A stretch of 64,000 nt of DNA. Origin: Gemmatimonadota bacterium. Its GTDB lineage: Bacteria; Latescibacterota; UBA2968; UBA8231. The notes below the pieces were generated by a model. It was not told the DNA's origin, did not search any database, and saw only the letters and a program-made list of their open reading frames with translations. Below, in pieces: positions 26,528 through 34,719 of this stretch (the stretch's first letter is position 1; each line of letters begins with the position of its first letter). The stretch is from the NCBI GenBank assembly GCA_018672475.1, contig JABHFS010000203.1, forward strand, positions 1 to 64,000, given 5' to 3'. A program made the position numbers and the translations under genes.

Positions 26528-27475
26528 ATGCGCGTAGTCGTTATCGGAGGCACGGGACACGTCGGCACCTATATGGTCCCGAGGTTGGTGGAACAAGGTT
26601 TTGAAGTTGTCGTCATCAGTCGCCAAGAACGCGAGCCCTACCAGCCACACGGGGCCTGGGCCCAGGTCGAACAAATACAAATCGATCGCACCGCCGCCGA
26701 AGCGGACGGTTCCTTCGGCCAAACGATCCGCGACCTGGATCCCGACGTAGTCATCGATATGATCTGCTTTACCTTGGAAAGCTGCCAGCACCTCGTCGAG
26801 GCGCTCAAAGGCCGGGTCCAACACTTCCTCTCCTGCGGCACGATCTGGATACATGGCCCAAGCATCGAGGTCCCGACCCTGGAAACCCAGCGGCGCGCGC
26901 CCATGGAGGAATACGGCAGGCAAAAGGCCGCGATTGAAGCCTATCTGCGCGACGAGGCCTGGCGCAACGGTTTTCCCGCCACTATGCTGCACCCCGGCCA
27001 CATCGTCGGACCGGGCTGGGCGCCCTTGAACCCGGCTGGCCACAGAAACCTCGAAGTCTTCACCAAACTCGCCCGCGGCGAGGAACTGTTACTGCCGAAC
27101 CTGGGGCTTGAAACTGTGCACCACGTGCACGCCGACGACGTGGCCCAGATCTTTATGCAAGCGCTCGCCAATCGCGCGACAGCCGTCGGCGAAAGCTTCC
27201 ACGCCGTCTCCCCAGCCGCCGTGAGTTTACGCGGCTACGCCGAAACGATGGCCGCCTGGTTTGGCCAAGAAGCAAAACTGCGCTATCTGCCTTTTGCGGA
27301 ATGGAAAGAAACGGTAGCCGCCGAAGACGCCGACGCGACCTGGTCCCACATTTCACACAGCCCCAATTGCAGCATAGAGAAAGCGCGACGCCTGTTAAAC
27401 TACCAGCCGCGTTATCGCTCTTTTGAGGCGGTACAGGAGGCGGTGACCTGGTTGCGCGACAATAACCAGATCTAA
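26528..27475 (+). CDS. NAD-dependent epimerase/dehydratase (extended SDR)
   Basis: Extended short-chain dehydrogenase of 315 aa. The N-terminal VVIGGTGHVGTYMVPRLVEQ is the NAD site, DVVIDMICFTL the third strand region, and MEEYGRQKAAIE contains the Tyr-x-x-x-Lys pair. MLHPGHIVGPGWAPLNPAG and HHVHADDVAQ belong to the substrate domain. AAGGA lies nine bases before the ATG. Such proteins act on nucleotide sugars or related substrates; the specific substrate is not evident. Confidence 0.87.
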   Translation: MRVVVIGGTGHVGTYMVPRLVEQGFEVVVISRQEREPYQPHGAWAQVEQIQIDRTAAEADGSFGQTIRDLDPDVVIDMICFTLESCQHLVEALKGRVQHFLSCGTIWIHGPSIEVPTLETQRRAPMEEYGRQKAAIEAYLRDEAWRNGFPATMLHPGHIVGPGWAPLNPAGHRNLEVFTKLARGEELLLPNLGLETVHHVHADDVAQIFMQALANRATAVGESFHAVSPAAVSLRGYAETMAAWFGQEAKLRYLPFAEWKETVAAEDADATWSHISHSPNCSIEKARRLLNYQPRYRSFEAVQEAVTWLRDNNQI

Positions 27476-27731
27476 GCAACCGTTAGAGTTCCTGCAGCGT
27501 ATTGAGATCCTCTACATCAAGGGGGATAATATCGTCCCGGGTGCGCCGCCGCGTGGCCGTTGCTATGGCCTTGCCGTTCTGCGCCAGGGCGTTCTCCGCA
27601 CCGGCTCGGCTAGCTGCTCTGGTGCGGACTGCGCCCGCACTTGGTTTTGATTCAACCATAAGGCGGCCAGCAGTGATTTCAACTCGGCCGCCTAGCTCGC
27701 CCCTTCCGTCGGCACCCGGCGCAGACGGCTC

Positions 27732-27927
27732 GGAGGTCGCCGTATTTTGCTGTCTCACCAAGGTATAGCGACCCGCATGAAAGAATTGCTCATCGAGGAA
27801 TTCCAGGGCCAACACGTCGATCTCTTCACCGAAGACGAAACCGTCCCCTTCTACCGGCAACTTGGGCTTCAAACCGCAAGGCGTCGGTGCCGCCAAAGTC
27901 ATTGGCGAATGGTTAAAATCTCCGTGA
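27732..27927 (+). pseudogene. C-terminal remnant of a GNAT acetyltransferase, frameshifted
   Basis: The frame from 27732 reads RRILLSHQGIATRMKELLIE, then VDLFTEDETVPFYRQLG, typical of the acetyl-CoA-binding arm and last helix of a GNAT. Near 27867 the frame slips by one; the tail GFKPQGVGAAKVIGEWLKSP is found in the neighbouring frame and ends at TGA 27925-27927. No N-terminal half is recognisable upstream. The 27476-27731 stretch holds no gene I can support. Confidence 0.6.
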
Positions 27928-27989
27928 CACAACGCGCAGTATAGCGGATATTATCGGGTATCGACCTATCACAATCAGGAAAGGTGCCC

Positions 27990-28811
27990 ATGATCACCCC
28001 CGCCAAAGACCACGGACTTACTCCGGAAGAAAAAACGTTCTACAAAGAAAACGGCTACCTGCTCGCCAAAAGCGTCTTTACACGCAAAGAAGCCGAACAC
28101 TTCCGCAACGAAACCCACCAAATCACCCAACGCCTACAAGCCGCCAATATCGAAGGTGTTTCCAACGAAGGCTGGGGCGCCGGCGCCAAAGTCACCGATT
28201 TGCCGCGCGAATTATTGCACTGCCATAATGTGCAATACCAGTCCGCCGCCCTGACCCGCCTAATATCTGACCCTCGTCTGACCGACCGGGCCGCCGATAT
28301 CATCGGCCCCAATATCCAACTGCACCACACCAAGATGTTTATCAAGCCACCCGAAAAAGGCGCGCCCTTTCCGATGCATCAGGACGTACCCTATTTCCCG
28401 CACGAAAACCACAGCATGATCGCCGCGATCATCCATTTCGACGACGCGCCGATCGAAAAGGGCTGCGTCCGGGTCGTACCCGGCTCCTACAAACGCGGGC
28501 CGCTCGAACACCTGCACGACGGCGGTCACCACTTGCCAGTCGAAGAATACCCCGTCGCCGCAGCGACGCCCTGCCCAGCAGAAGCCGGCGACGTACTGTT
28601 CTTCAGCTATCTCACGATCCACGGCTCCGGCCTCAACGAAAGCCAACAGGCCCGTACTACCCTACTAGTGCAAATGCGCGACCCCACCGACCTGCCGACC
28701 GCCGACGTACATATTTCGCGCGGCCAGGGCATGATCCTGAGGGGCATTGACCCCTTGGCCAACGCACAACCTGGCGTCGATTCGGCTAAGCGGAAAATCG
28801 TCGCCGCCTAG
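27990..28811 (+). CDS. phytanoyl-CoA dioxygenase (PhyH) family protein
   Basis: Fe(II)/2-oxoglutarate-dependent oxygenase of 273 aa. The iron ligands are the HxD of PMHQDVPYFPHE and the distal His of LTIHGSGLNES; the 2-oxoglutarate-binding Arg is in QQARTTLLVQ. GCVRVVPGSYKRGPL is the conserved core strand and loop. ATG 27990 is preceded by AGGAAAGG. The stop overlaps that of the convergent TIM-barrel gene by 4 bases. Large PhyH families mark several uncultivated marine phyla; the substrate here is unknown. Confidence 0.9.
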   Translation: MITPAKDHGLTPEEKTFYKENGYLLAKSVFTRKEAEHFRNETHQITQRLQAANIEGVSNEGWGAGAKVTDLPRELLHCHNVQYQSAALTRLISDPRLTDRAADIIGPNIQLHHTKMFIKPPEKGAPFPMHQDVPYFPHENHSMIAAIIHFDDAPIEKGCVRVVPGSYKRGPLEHLHDGGHHLPVEEYPVAAATPCPAEAGDVLFFSYLTIHGSGLNESQQARTTLLVQMRDPTDLPTADVHISRGQGMILRGIDPLANAQPGVDSAKRKIVAA

Positions 28812-29626
28812 AAACCCGCCATAATCGCCTGGAACTGCTCGGCGTACTGGGCGAGCACGGCGTCGGCATTGTGTTCGCTGCCCGGTTTGTGGATCACCTC
28901 AACCGAAAAATAGCCGCTATAGCCCGCCTCGGATAACAGGCGCAGCGGGATCTCGTGGTCAAAAAGGCCACTGCCCAAAGTGCCGCTGACCTGCAACTTT
29001 CCGTCAATAATCTGCCCGTCGTGGGCGTGGGTATGATGAGTGTACTCGCCAAGGATCTGAAAACTTTCCTCCGGTTTTTCCAGCATCCGCTGCGAATGCA
29101 TAAAATCCCAGAGCACTTTTAGGTTGGGGTGGCCCACCAGCTCAACAACCGCCCTGACCGGCGCGGAGGCGCACCAATCGTCGTGGGTCTCCAATAGTAA
29201 GAGCACATCGCGGTCGGCGGCATGGTCGAGCACTTGCACAAAACCGTCGGCCACATAGTCGACGGTCGCGATCAACTCTTCGCCTCGGTCGCGCGCCCCC
29301 CCAAAAACCCTCACCATCTCGCAACCCAAATCAGCCGCCAGATCGATATATTGCCGCAAGTCTTCCACATGTTCGGCCCGCTCTTCCAAATCGGGTACCG
29401 CCATCCGCGCGCCACTGGCGATACAGCAGATCGCCAGTCCCTCGCCTTCCATCTTCGCGCGTACCTCCTTGCGTTCATCGGCTGAAAGCCCGCTTTCGAT
29501 ACCGGAAGCGTGCCCCCACTCGACCCGAGGCTCAAAGCCCTGGTAACCGTGGCGCTTCATCCCCACGACAACCTCATCAAGGGTCCAATCCGGGCATACG
29601 CTACTCATTGTCGCCAATTTGATCAT
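28808..29626 (-). CDS. sugar phosphate isomerase/epimerase (xylose-isomerase-like TIM barrel)
   Basis: Protein of 272 aa with the AP-endonuclease-2/xylose-isomerase barrel. Metal-site residues appear in LLLETHDDWCA (Glu, His), LWDFMHSQRM (Asp), HTHAHDGQII (His) and GYFSVEVIHKPG (Glu). The start GYQGFEPRVEWGH fits the first strand. Members are inosose isomerases, hydroxypyruvate isomerases and sugar epimerases; none can be chosen. It converges with the PhyH gene. Confidence 0.88.
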   Translation of the reverse strand: MIKLATMSSVCPDWTLDEVVVGMKRHGYQGFEPRVEWGHASGIESGLSADERKEVRAKMEGEGLAICCIASGARMAVPDLEERAEHVEDLRQYIDLAADLGCEMVRVFGGARDRGEELIATVDYVADGFVQVLDHAADRDVLLLLETHDDWCASAPVRAVVELVGHPNLKVLWDFMHSQRMLEKPEESFQILGEYTHHTHAHDGQIIDGKLQVSGTLGSGLFDHEIPLRLLSEAGYSGYFSVEVIHKPGSEHNADAVLAQYAEQFQAIMAGF

Positions 29627-29695
29627 ATTCTACCCTTTCAAGTTCTCGATCGCCTTTATTATCTTTAGGAAAACACCCCAACGGGACGCATACCC

Positions 29696-30529
29696 TTGTC
29701 AGAAAACCAACCAAAAACGCCGCAAGTCGCCGCATGGCGAAACACCCTACACGAAATCATCTTCGAAGCGGACACGAAAGCGGGCAAGACCTTTGATATC
29801 GTGCTCATTGTCAGCATTTTTCTCAGCATCATCACCGTCATGCTCGACAGCGTCGAATGGTTCAATAGCCGCTATGCCAACCCGATCCATATCGCCGAAT
29901 GGTGCTTCACCATACTATTCACCATCGAGTACATCCTGCGCTTAATCAGCGTCCGCCAACCTTTGCGCTACACCCTGAGTTTCTTCGGCATCGTCGATCT
30001 TTTGGCCACGATCCCGACCTACTTAAGCCTCTTCCTGCCGCAGGCGCAATATCTGCTGGTGATCCGCACCTTGCGCGTATTACGTATCTTCCGCGTCCTC
30101 AAACTGACGCATTATCTCGGCGAGGCGCAATTCTTGATGCAGGCGTTGCAAGCGAGCCGCCGCAAAGTCACCGTCTTCCTCTTCGCCGTGATCAATATCG
30201 TCGTTGTCGTCGGTGCCCTCATGTATCTTATCGAAGGCGAGCAGCACGGTTTCAGCAGTATCCCACATAGCATCTACTGGGCGATTGTCACAATCACCAC
30301 CGTCGGCTACGGCGATGTCGCACCCCAAACCCCCGCTGGCCAAGCCCTGGCCTCGGTGCTGATGATCCTCGGCTACGCAATCATTGCCGTACCGACCGGT
30401 ATCGTCACCAATGAACTCGCACTCGAGGCCCGCAGGCAAACGGTCTCCACCCAGTGCTGCCCCGAGTGCAGCGCCGAAGGCCACGACACCGATGCCGTGC
30501 ACTGCAAATACTGCGGCGGCACCCTCTGA
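29696..30529 (+). CDS. voltage-gated potassium channel with C-terminal zinc ribbon
   Basis: Six-helix channel of 277 aa. The S4 voltage-sensor arginines are in RTLRVLRIFRVLKL, the pore helix and selectivity filter in IVTITTVGYGD, and S6 in MILGYAIIAVPTGIV. The C-terminal tail is a small Cys4 zinc ribbon (CCPECSAEG and CKYCGG) in the place of the RCK or cyclic-nucleotide domain of other channels. TTG 29696 is the only plausible start near the conserved part. Expected in the inner membrane for K+ conductance. Confidence 0.9.
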   Translation: MSENQPKTPQVAAWRNTLHEIIFEADTKAGKTFDIVLIVSIFLSIITVMLDSVEWFNSRYANPIHIAEWCFTILFTIEYILRLISVRQPLRYTLSFFGIVDLLATIPTYLSLFLPQAQYLLVIRTLRVLRIFRVLKLTHYLGEAQFLMQALQASRRKVTVFLFAVINIVVVVGALMYLIEGEQHGFSSIPHSIYWAIVTITTVGYGDVAPQTPAGQALASVLMILGYAIIAVPTGIVTNELALEARRQTVSTQCCPECSAEGHDTDAVHCKYCGGTL

Positions 30530-30629
30530 GCGATCGCGACGGGTTGACGACACCTTTTTCAGGACCTATTCAATAATAGCTCAAGTGTACTAAGATCATC
30601 GCCAGCCGACAACACGCACGGAGCACCAC

Positions 30630-30641
30630 ATGCAGAATGGC
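30630..30641 (+). repeat. left copy of direct repeat ATGCAGAATGGC (candidate att site)
   Basis: The same 12 bases occur at 35733-35744, with CCA-[C/T] directly before both copies. GGAG lies seven bases upstream of this ATG, as if it were the start of a gene, but the frame closes after 12 codons. It marks the left edge of the integrated segment (inferred). Confidence 0.45.
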
Positions 30642-30793
30642 GATAGGGGTTGTTGCCACGTATCATGAGGTGCTAAATCCTCTATGCATAATAAGGTAAT
30701 CCGATCAAATCGATATCGAATCAAAACGAGCTGTATCGATAAAATTAATAGATCAGCAATAGATTGACAAAGCGGGACAAGGGCGGGCAGAAA

Positions 30794-31522
30794 ATGTGGC
30801 TCGACTTGTCCCGCTTTTTGTCGCTTACCGCCCCCGCTGCTTGGATGAGACGGGGGTCTTTGGGTTGCGCGGTGGTCACGGTGGCCTCTACGGGCGACAA
30901 GATCGGCAAATTCGATACCGTGGTGGCGCGGAGTATCGCCGTGGTGGATGACTCAGGTGCAATCGTTATCACTTTGGCCCCTGGCGACGAGGAAATGAAC
31001 GAGGACAAGAATAGTGGCCATATCAAGACGTACGACGCTAGTAGCGATACCGCCAAAATGCTGGTTAGCCTCGGTCAGTATGGATATAGCGGTCTTGTCG
31101 AGGTTTACCACAGTAATTATTACTCGGGGTACGATACCCAAACCGCCGTCAGCTTAGGTTCTGACGGTCTCCTCGGCGGCGAGGTCATGACCTGGCACAT
31201 CAATGGAGAAAGGGCGGTGAGGCTGGGTTCTGAAGACGACGCTGATCAGCCCAATGGCTTTGTCGAAACCTATAATTCTAGCGGCAAAAAGTTGGTGGAG
31301 GTAACTTCGTTTGCCGAATACGGCACGGTCACGACCTATCAGCCCAACGGCAAAGAGTCGGTGAGGCTGTCTACGAAATGGGAACTCAACGGCAGCAGCG
31401 TCGAAGTCAACAACAAGACAAGCGAAACCATCGCTCAGATGTATGCCGACGAATACGGCAACGGCGTGGTATGGGCTGGCAACCGAAAAGGGATGGGGCG
31501 AACGCTGAAACCTGGGCCATGA
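30794..31522 (+). CDS. beta-repeat hypothetical protein with conserved GRTLKPGP tail
   Basis: About 240 aa starting at ATG 30794 (a TTG at 30764 is also in frame). A hydrophobic stretch near the N-terminus (GSLGCAVVTVAST) may be a membrane anchor. The rest is a run of short beta-rich units of the form x-V-x-D-x-x-G-x-x-x-x-x-L: SIAVVDDSGAIVITLAPGD, HIKTYDASSDTAKMLVSLG, GEVMTWHINGERAVRLGS, FVETYNSSGKKLVEVTS and VTTYQPNGKESVRLST. It ends NRKGMGRTLKPGP, an ending I associate with proteins from uncultivated marine bacteria. No function is known. Confidence 0.65.
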   Translation: MWLDLSRFLSLTAPAAWMRRGSLGCAVVTVASTGDKIGKFDTVVARSIAVVDDSGAIVITLAPGDEEMNEDKNSGHIKTYDASSDTAKMLVSLGQYGYSGLVEVYHSNYYSGYDTQTAVSLGSDGLLGGEVMTWHINGERAVRLGSEDDADQPNGFVETYNSSGKKLVEVTSFAEYGTVTTYQPNGKESVRLSTKWELNGSSVEVNNKTSETIAQMYADEYGNGVVWAGNRKGMGRTLKPGP

Positions 31523-31595
31523 TATTGCCGCGGCACAGACAGCGCAACAGAAAAGATAGTGCTAAATAGGCGTTAAGTGGAGAATAGCGCGATAA

Positions 31596-31620
31596 GCCGA
31601 CCCGCTTATTCGTTCTTAAA
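31596..31620. repeat. 25-base copy of the 33301-33325 sequence
   Basis: Identical to 33301-33325, the region around the stop codon of the MerR-like gene. Together with the copy at 31852-31934 it shows a duplicated segment split by 231 bases that hold the Lys-rich small gene. Confidence 0.8.
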
Positions 31621-31726
31621 CTACTTACACCTTTCGAAAAGCTTAACAATTTCTTAATTAGAGATAGGCTCTTAGCGGTGTTCTCTGTTCTAATGATTGG
31701 GGAATCCCAAACAAGGAGAAACGGAT

Positions 31727-31840
31727 ATGGCTGACACGTCTAAAAAAGATAAAGACAAAAAGCAACAGCAGCAGAAGGACCGGCTTAGTACAAAGGAAAA
31801 ACGAAAATTGAAAAACGAGAAGAAGTTGGCGGCAAAGTAA
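31727..31840 (+). CDS. very small lysine-rich protein, 37 aa
   Basis: ATG 31727 has AAGGAGA eight bases upstream. The product begins MADTSKKDKDKKQQQQKDR and continues as Lys/Glu-rich sequence to KKLAAK. It is highly charged, likely disordered or a single helix, and could bind nucleic acid or a membrane surface. It lies inside the 231-base insertion between two pieces of a duplicated segment, so it may be part of a tiny inserted cassette. The upstream AT-rich stretch (31620-31700) could be its promoter. Confidence 0.6.
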   Translation: MADTSKKDKDKKQQQQKDRLSTKEKRKLKNEKKLAAK

Positions 31841-31851
31841 AAAGAAGCGGG

Positions 31852-31934
31852 TTGGCGATCTCCCGTATTAACTCGGGACGCAAGATCGGCATCAATCGCA
31901 CCAACAACTCGCCCTGCCGAAAGTCATTCTCCGA
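31852..31934 (-). pseudogene. truncated duplicate of the MerR-like gene 3' end
   Basis: These 83 bases match 33330-33412 with only two differences. They encode the same C-terminal segment (DFRQGELLVRLMPILRPELI) but have neither the helix-turn-helix part nor the original stop; the frame runs into unrelated sequence on both sides. Confidence 0.8.
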
Positions 31935-32138
31935 AAGGCAATGTACGATTTCTCGCCTCGCGTATGTCAATGAATGTGGCACGTAGAGAATCAGAAATTT
32001 AGATATGCTAAGTATAATCTTTCTATGTGATATGAATCACATCATATTTCTTCTATGACATCGTATATTACTATATGCTCACATCGTATTTGTCCCGCAA
32101 TGTCCTTATCATACGATTTAACAAGGAGAAACATCGTC

Positions 32139-33179
32139 ATGAGTAAGCTCAAGTTTATAACCATGCTAGCTTGCGTATCGCTAACGTGCGATCCTTCTAG
32201 TGTTTCCGCTGACCATCATGAACAGCATCACGAAGAAATTTCTCCTGCACAGATGTTGGCAGAATTTGAAAGTGAGGCTGAACGTCGCCGCGGCGAGGAA
32301 GGCGATCATTTCGACGAAGGAGCGTATAAATTTGAACGCTCTATGATGGAACGTCGTATGGCACTTGAAGAGAGGCGCATTGCTTTAGATAAGGATTTTC
32401 GAGTGCTTGATGAAGAAGGCCAAGAATACTGGTCGAATCGTATGCGCGAGGACAAGGATCGCCAGCGCGCAGAGATCGACAATAGGCGGGCCGATTTTGA
32501 GGCTGAGGCCGATCGCCGTCGCGGCGAAGAGGGAGAGTATTTCGACGAAGAAGCGTATAAATTTGAGCGTTCTATGATGGAACGCCGCATCGGACTAGAC
32601 GAGAAGCGGCTTGCTATTGACGAGGACTTCAATCGCAAGCGTGAAGAACTCGGCAACGGCGCTGGTGGGGAGGATCAGAATGCATGGGAACAGTTAGACC
32701 AAGAGCAGCAAAATACTTTTGCAGCGTTGGATGAGGAATATCAGGCACTTGACCAAGAAGGCCAAGAATACTGGGATACTCGCCAGAGCGAGGATATGGA
32801 TCGTCAGCGTGCAGAGATAGACAATATGCGGACCGGGTTGGCACAGATGCAGGCTGATTTTGAGGATGAGACCGATCGCCGCCGCAGCGAAGAGGGCGAA
32901 GATTTCGACGAAGAAGCATATGAGTTTGAACGTTCTATGATGGAACGCCGTATCCAACTAGAAGGGCAGCGGATAGATAATAGCGAAGACTACAATCGCA
33001 AGCTTCAAGAACTCAGCAGCGATCCTAACACCAACGATCAGGATTGGAAAAAGTTAGAGGGAGCGCAGGAAGATGCTTTTGAGGCGTTAGATCTGAAATT
33101 TCAGGCCCTTGACCAAGAAAGTCAGGAATACTGGGATACTCGCCACGAAGATCACGACGATGAAAAAGACCCACAATAG
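32139..33179 (+). CDS. exported coiled-coil protein with three tandem repeats
   Basis: ATG 32139 has AAGGAGA nine bases before it. A signal peptide (KLKFITMLACVSLTC to SVSA) is followed by His-rich DHHEQHHEE and then about 310 residues that are almost wholly charged helix. Three repeats centre on ERRRGEEG..FDE.AYKFERSMMERR, with D/E-Q-R-A-E-I-D-N linkers; their DNA is also similar (near 32270-32360, 32500-32595, 32860-32955). It would be a periplasmic or surface rod. Codon use and base composition look less GC-rich than in the core genes, fitting acquisition with the surrounding element. Confidence 0.75.
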   Translation: MSKLKFITMLACVSLTCDPSSVSADHHEQHHEEISPAQMLAEFESEAERRRGEEGDHFDEGAYKFERSMMERRMALEERRIALDKDFRVLDEEGQEYWSNRMREDKDRQRAEIDNRRADFEAEADRRRGEEGEYFDEEAYKFERSMMERRIGLDEKRLAIDEDFNRKREELGNGAGGEDQNAWEQLDQEQQNTFAALDEEYQALDQEGQEYWDTRQSEDMDRQRAEIDNMRTGLAQMQADFEDETDRRRSEEGEDFDEEAYEFERSMMERRIQLEGQRIDNSEDYNRKLQELSSDPNTNDQDWKKLEGAQEDAFEALDLKFQALDQESQEYWDTRHEDHDDEKDPQ

Positions 33180-33282
33180 TAAGACTTAATCACGTTTTAA
33201 AAGAAAGGGCCTTATTGATTGACAGCATTTATTAAAAAAGGGGCCGATGTATACGATACATTACTATTTCCATAACTTACAG

Positions 33283-33310
33283 GCGGGTCGGCAGATAATC
33301 GCCGACCCGC
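33283..33310. terminator. perfect 10-bp hairpin between converging genes
   Basis: GCGGGTCGGC (33283-33292), an 8-base loop, and GCCGACCCGC (33301-33310) form a strong stem followed on the plus strand by a T-rich stretch. It sits between the coiled-coil gene and the MerR-like gene and touches the latter's stop codon, so it could end transcripts from both sides. Confidence 0.7.
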
Positions 33311-33547
33311 TTATTCGTTCTTAAATTGCTTGGCGATCTCCCGTATTAATTCGGGACGCAAGATCGGCATCAATCGCACCAACAACTCGCCCTGCCGAAA
33401 GTCATTCTCTGACCAGATCCGCATCGACCCGCAACCCGTTGCGTCCTCGATGGACGGGCAAAGGAGTTGCTTCTCGGCCCATGTCGAGACGGTTCGCTCA
33501 GGCAAGCCGAGCTTGAACGATAACTCCTTGCTTGTATATGATGCCAT
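33311..33547 (-). CDS. small MerR-like helix-turn-helix regulator or excisionase
   Basis: Protein of 78 aa: YTSKELSFKLGLPERTVSTW is a MerR-type helix-turn-helix, then MRIWSENDFRQGELLVRLMP a wing-like segment and LRPELIREIAKQF a short helix. The lack of a dimerisation or ligand domain suits an excisionase or phage regulator in this mobile segment. Its 3' end is duplicated at 31852-31934. Confidence 0.65.
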   Translation of the reverse strand: MASYTSKELSFKLGLPERTVSTWAEKQLLCPSIEDATGCGSMRIWSENDFRQGELLVRLMPILRPELIREIAKQFKNE

Positions 33548-33565
33548 TGACCCCCATACTACGCC

Positions 33566-33724
33566 TCAGTTGCCCCAGGTGTCCACGATTGCTTGCCCGA
33601 GGATATATGCCGCCGCCACGAATGCGGTCGGCCAGATCGCCTCTGGCGAGGCAACGGCCAATGCCGCACCGCCGCCGACCGCGACCCCAAGCTTACGTCT
33701 TGCCAACTTTTTGATTAGATCCAT
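33566..33724 (-). CDS. small membrane protein, 52 aa (phage-type)
   Basis: ATG 33724 has AAGGA seven bases upstream; the frame is open further to 33811 but without support. Basic N-terminus MDLIKKLARRKLG, then a Gly/Ala-rich hydrophobic stretch (VAVGGGAALAVASP) and a second (WPTAFVAAAYILGQAIV). Size and pattern recall small phage membrane proteins such as holins or minor capsid-membrane proteins, but no family is recognised. Confidence 0.5.
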   Translation of the reverse strand: MDLIKKLARRKLGVAVGGGAALAVASPEAIWPTAFVAAAYILGQAIVDTWGN

Positions 33725-33896
33725 TCTTCGATCCTTCTGTTTGCGCCCATCGCAACGCCTCGATCTGTCCCGCCAGATGCGCCCAGACGGGATCAGCTTG
33801 TGCGATCTCATTCAGTCGCCCCTGTTGTGCTTCCTGTAATTGCGCGAGCTTAGAATCGATATCGTGCGCCTCGGTGGGCATTGGTGCGTCTGTCAT
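33693..33896 (-). CDS. small hypothetical protein, 67 aa (element cassette)
   Basis: Soluble, helical and charged (IDSKLAQLQEAQQGRLNEI, then QIEALRWAQTEGS). It overlaps the preceding gene by 4 bases (ATGA) and the following membrane-protein gene by 32, which marks one compact operon. No function recognised. Confidence 0.5.
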   Translation of the reverse strand: MTDAPMPTEAHDIDSKLAQLQEAQQGRLNEIAQADPVWAHLAGQIEALRWAQTEGSKNGSNQKVGKT

Positions 33897-34246
33897 TTGT
33901 CCGTCGCCCGTTGTGCCGGTTGCGGCAATGGTAAGTGATCGAGCGGTCGCTCAATCCGTAACGATTTAAGTTCTGAGTTTGGGAGCTTGAGCAGTGTCCC
34001 GCCGGTAATTATTCCCGCCTCGTCGATGTCATATAAGTAAAAAATGGTTGATAATAGTCTCGTCTGAGAGATCCTTGCCGGTCGTCTGGTGCCGTTGGTC
34101 TGTATCCAACACACCACGTTCTCTTGGTAATCCGAGCCGATAAAAATCGCCAATCCCGCCAGGGCGTTCTCGATGCTCGATCGCAGAAACAACAACGCAA
34201 AACCGACGATCGCCCACATCGCATATTGCTCGACCAGTACAATCAA
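33893..34246 (-). CDS. membrane-anchored hypothetical protein, 117 aa (element cassette)
   Basis: A hydrophobic segment (YAMWAIVGFALLFL, then NALAGLAIFIG) precedes a soluble part with NVVCWIQTNGTRRPARI and a Pro-rich tail. TTG 34246 is the first start codon, but the frame is open and protein-like back to 34300 (DDTAEQAIRQFGDQSG), directly after the stop of the preceding gene in the same frame. The two may once have been one gene split by a nonsense codon, or the true start codon has been lost. Confidence 0.45.
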   Translation of the reverse strand: MIVLVEQYAMWAIVGFALLFLRSSIENALAGLAIFIGSDYQENVVCWIQTNGTRRPARISQTRLLSTIFYLYDIDEAGIITGGTLLKLPNSELKSLRIERPLDHLPLPQPAQRATDK

Positions 34247-34300
34247 CCCCGATTGGTCGCCGAACTGACGGATCGCTTGCTCGGCGGTATCGTCCTTTAT

Positions 34301-34717
34301 TTACTTACTGTTGGGATGGGCGAATTTGTAAACCCAGGCGAACGCTCTGGTCGCGATAAATGTCAACGTCGAGATCATCGCCTCATGTTGCCAAAATTCC
34401 TGATATTGCCGCCCACCGATCCACTGGTTCGACGCTTTGCAACGTTCGTAAAACAGGGCGACGCATATCGCGGCACTCCCTGACCAGTATCCCGCCTTAC
34501 TCGCTTCCTCATTTGCTTTCTGTTCGCGTGTCAATGTGACAACCTCGCCTCGGGCGACTTTCGCGTCGTGCTTCGACGATCGTGCCTGACTTGCCCGTTC
34601 TTTTAAAGCCTCCTCTGCTGCCTTGCGCCTGAGTACCTCGTCGTCTGCCCTCGCGACCCATCGTAAAAATGCGGCATTCTTCTCGTTTGGCGACGCGATC
34701 TCTTTGGGATCTCGCGG
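34301..34717 (-). pseudogene. coiled-coil membrane protein lacking its 5' end
   Basis: The minus-strand frame is open from 34717 to the TAA at 34301 and reads protein-like throughout: NAAFLRWVARADDEVLRRKA, then EALKERASQARSSKHDAKVA, and a membrane part WSGSAAICVALFY. The only start codon is a TTG at 34534, in the middle of the coiled coil. Just beyond 34717 the complementary strand becomes integrase coding sequence, so the 5' end seems to have been removed by a deletion that also trimmed the integrase. Confidence 0.5.
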
Positions 34718-34719
34718 TT

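Noticed and set aside
27483-27932. 149-codon minus-strand frame opposite the acetyltransferase remnant
   Set aside because: Its right half is the antisense of recognisable GNAT sequence; the left half alone has no start or family. The region is better read as decayed sequence.
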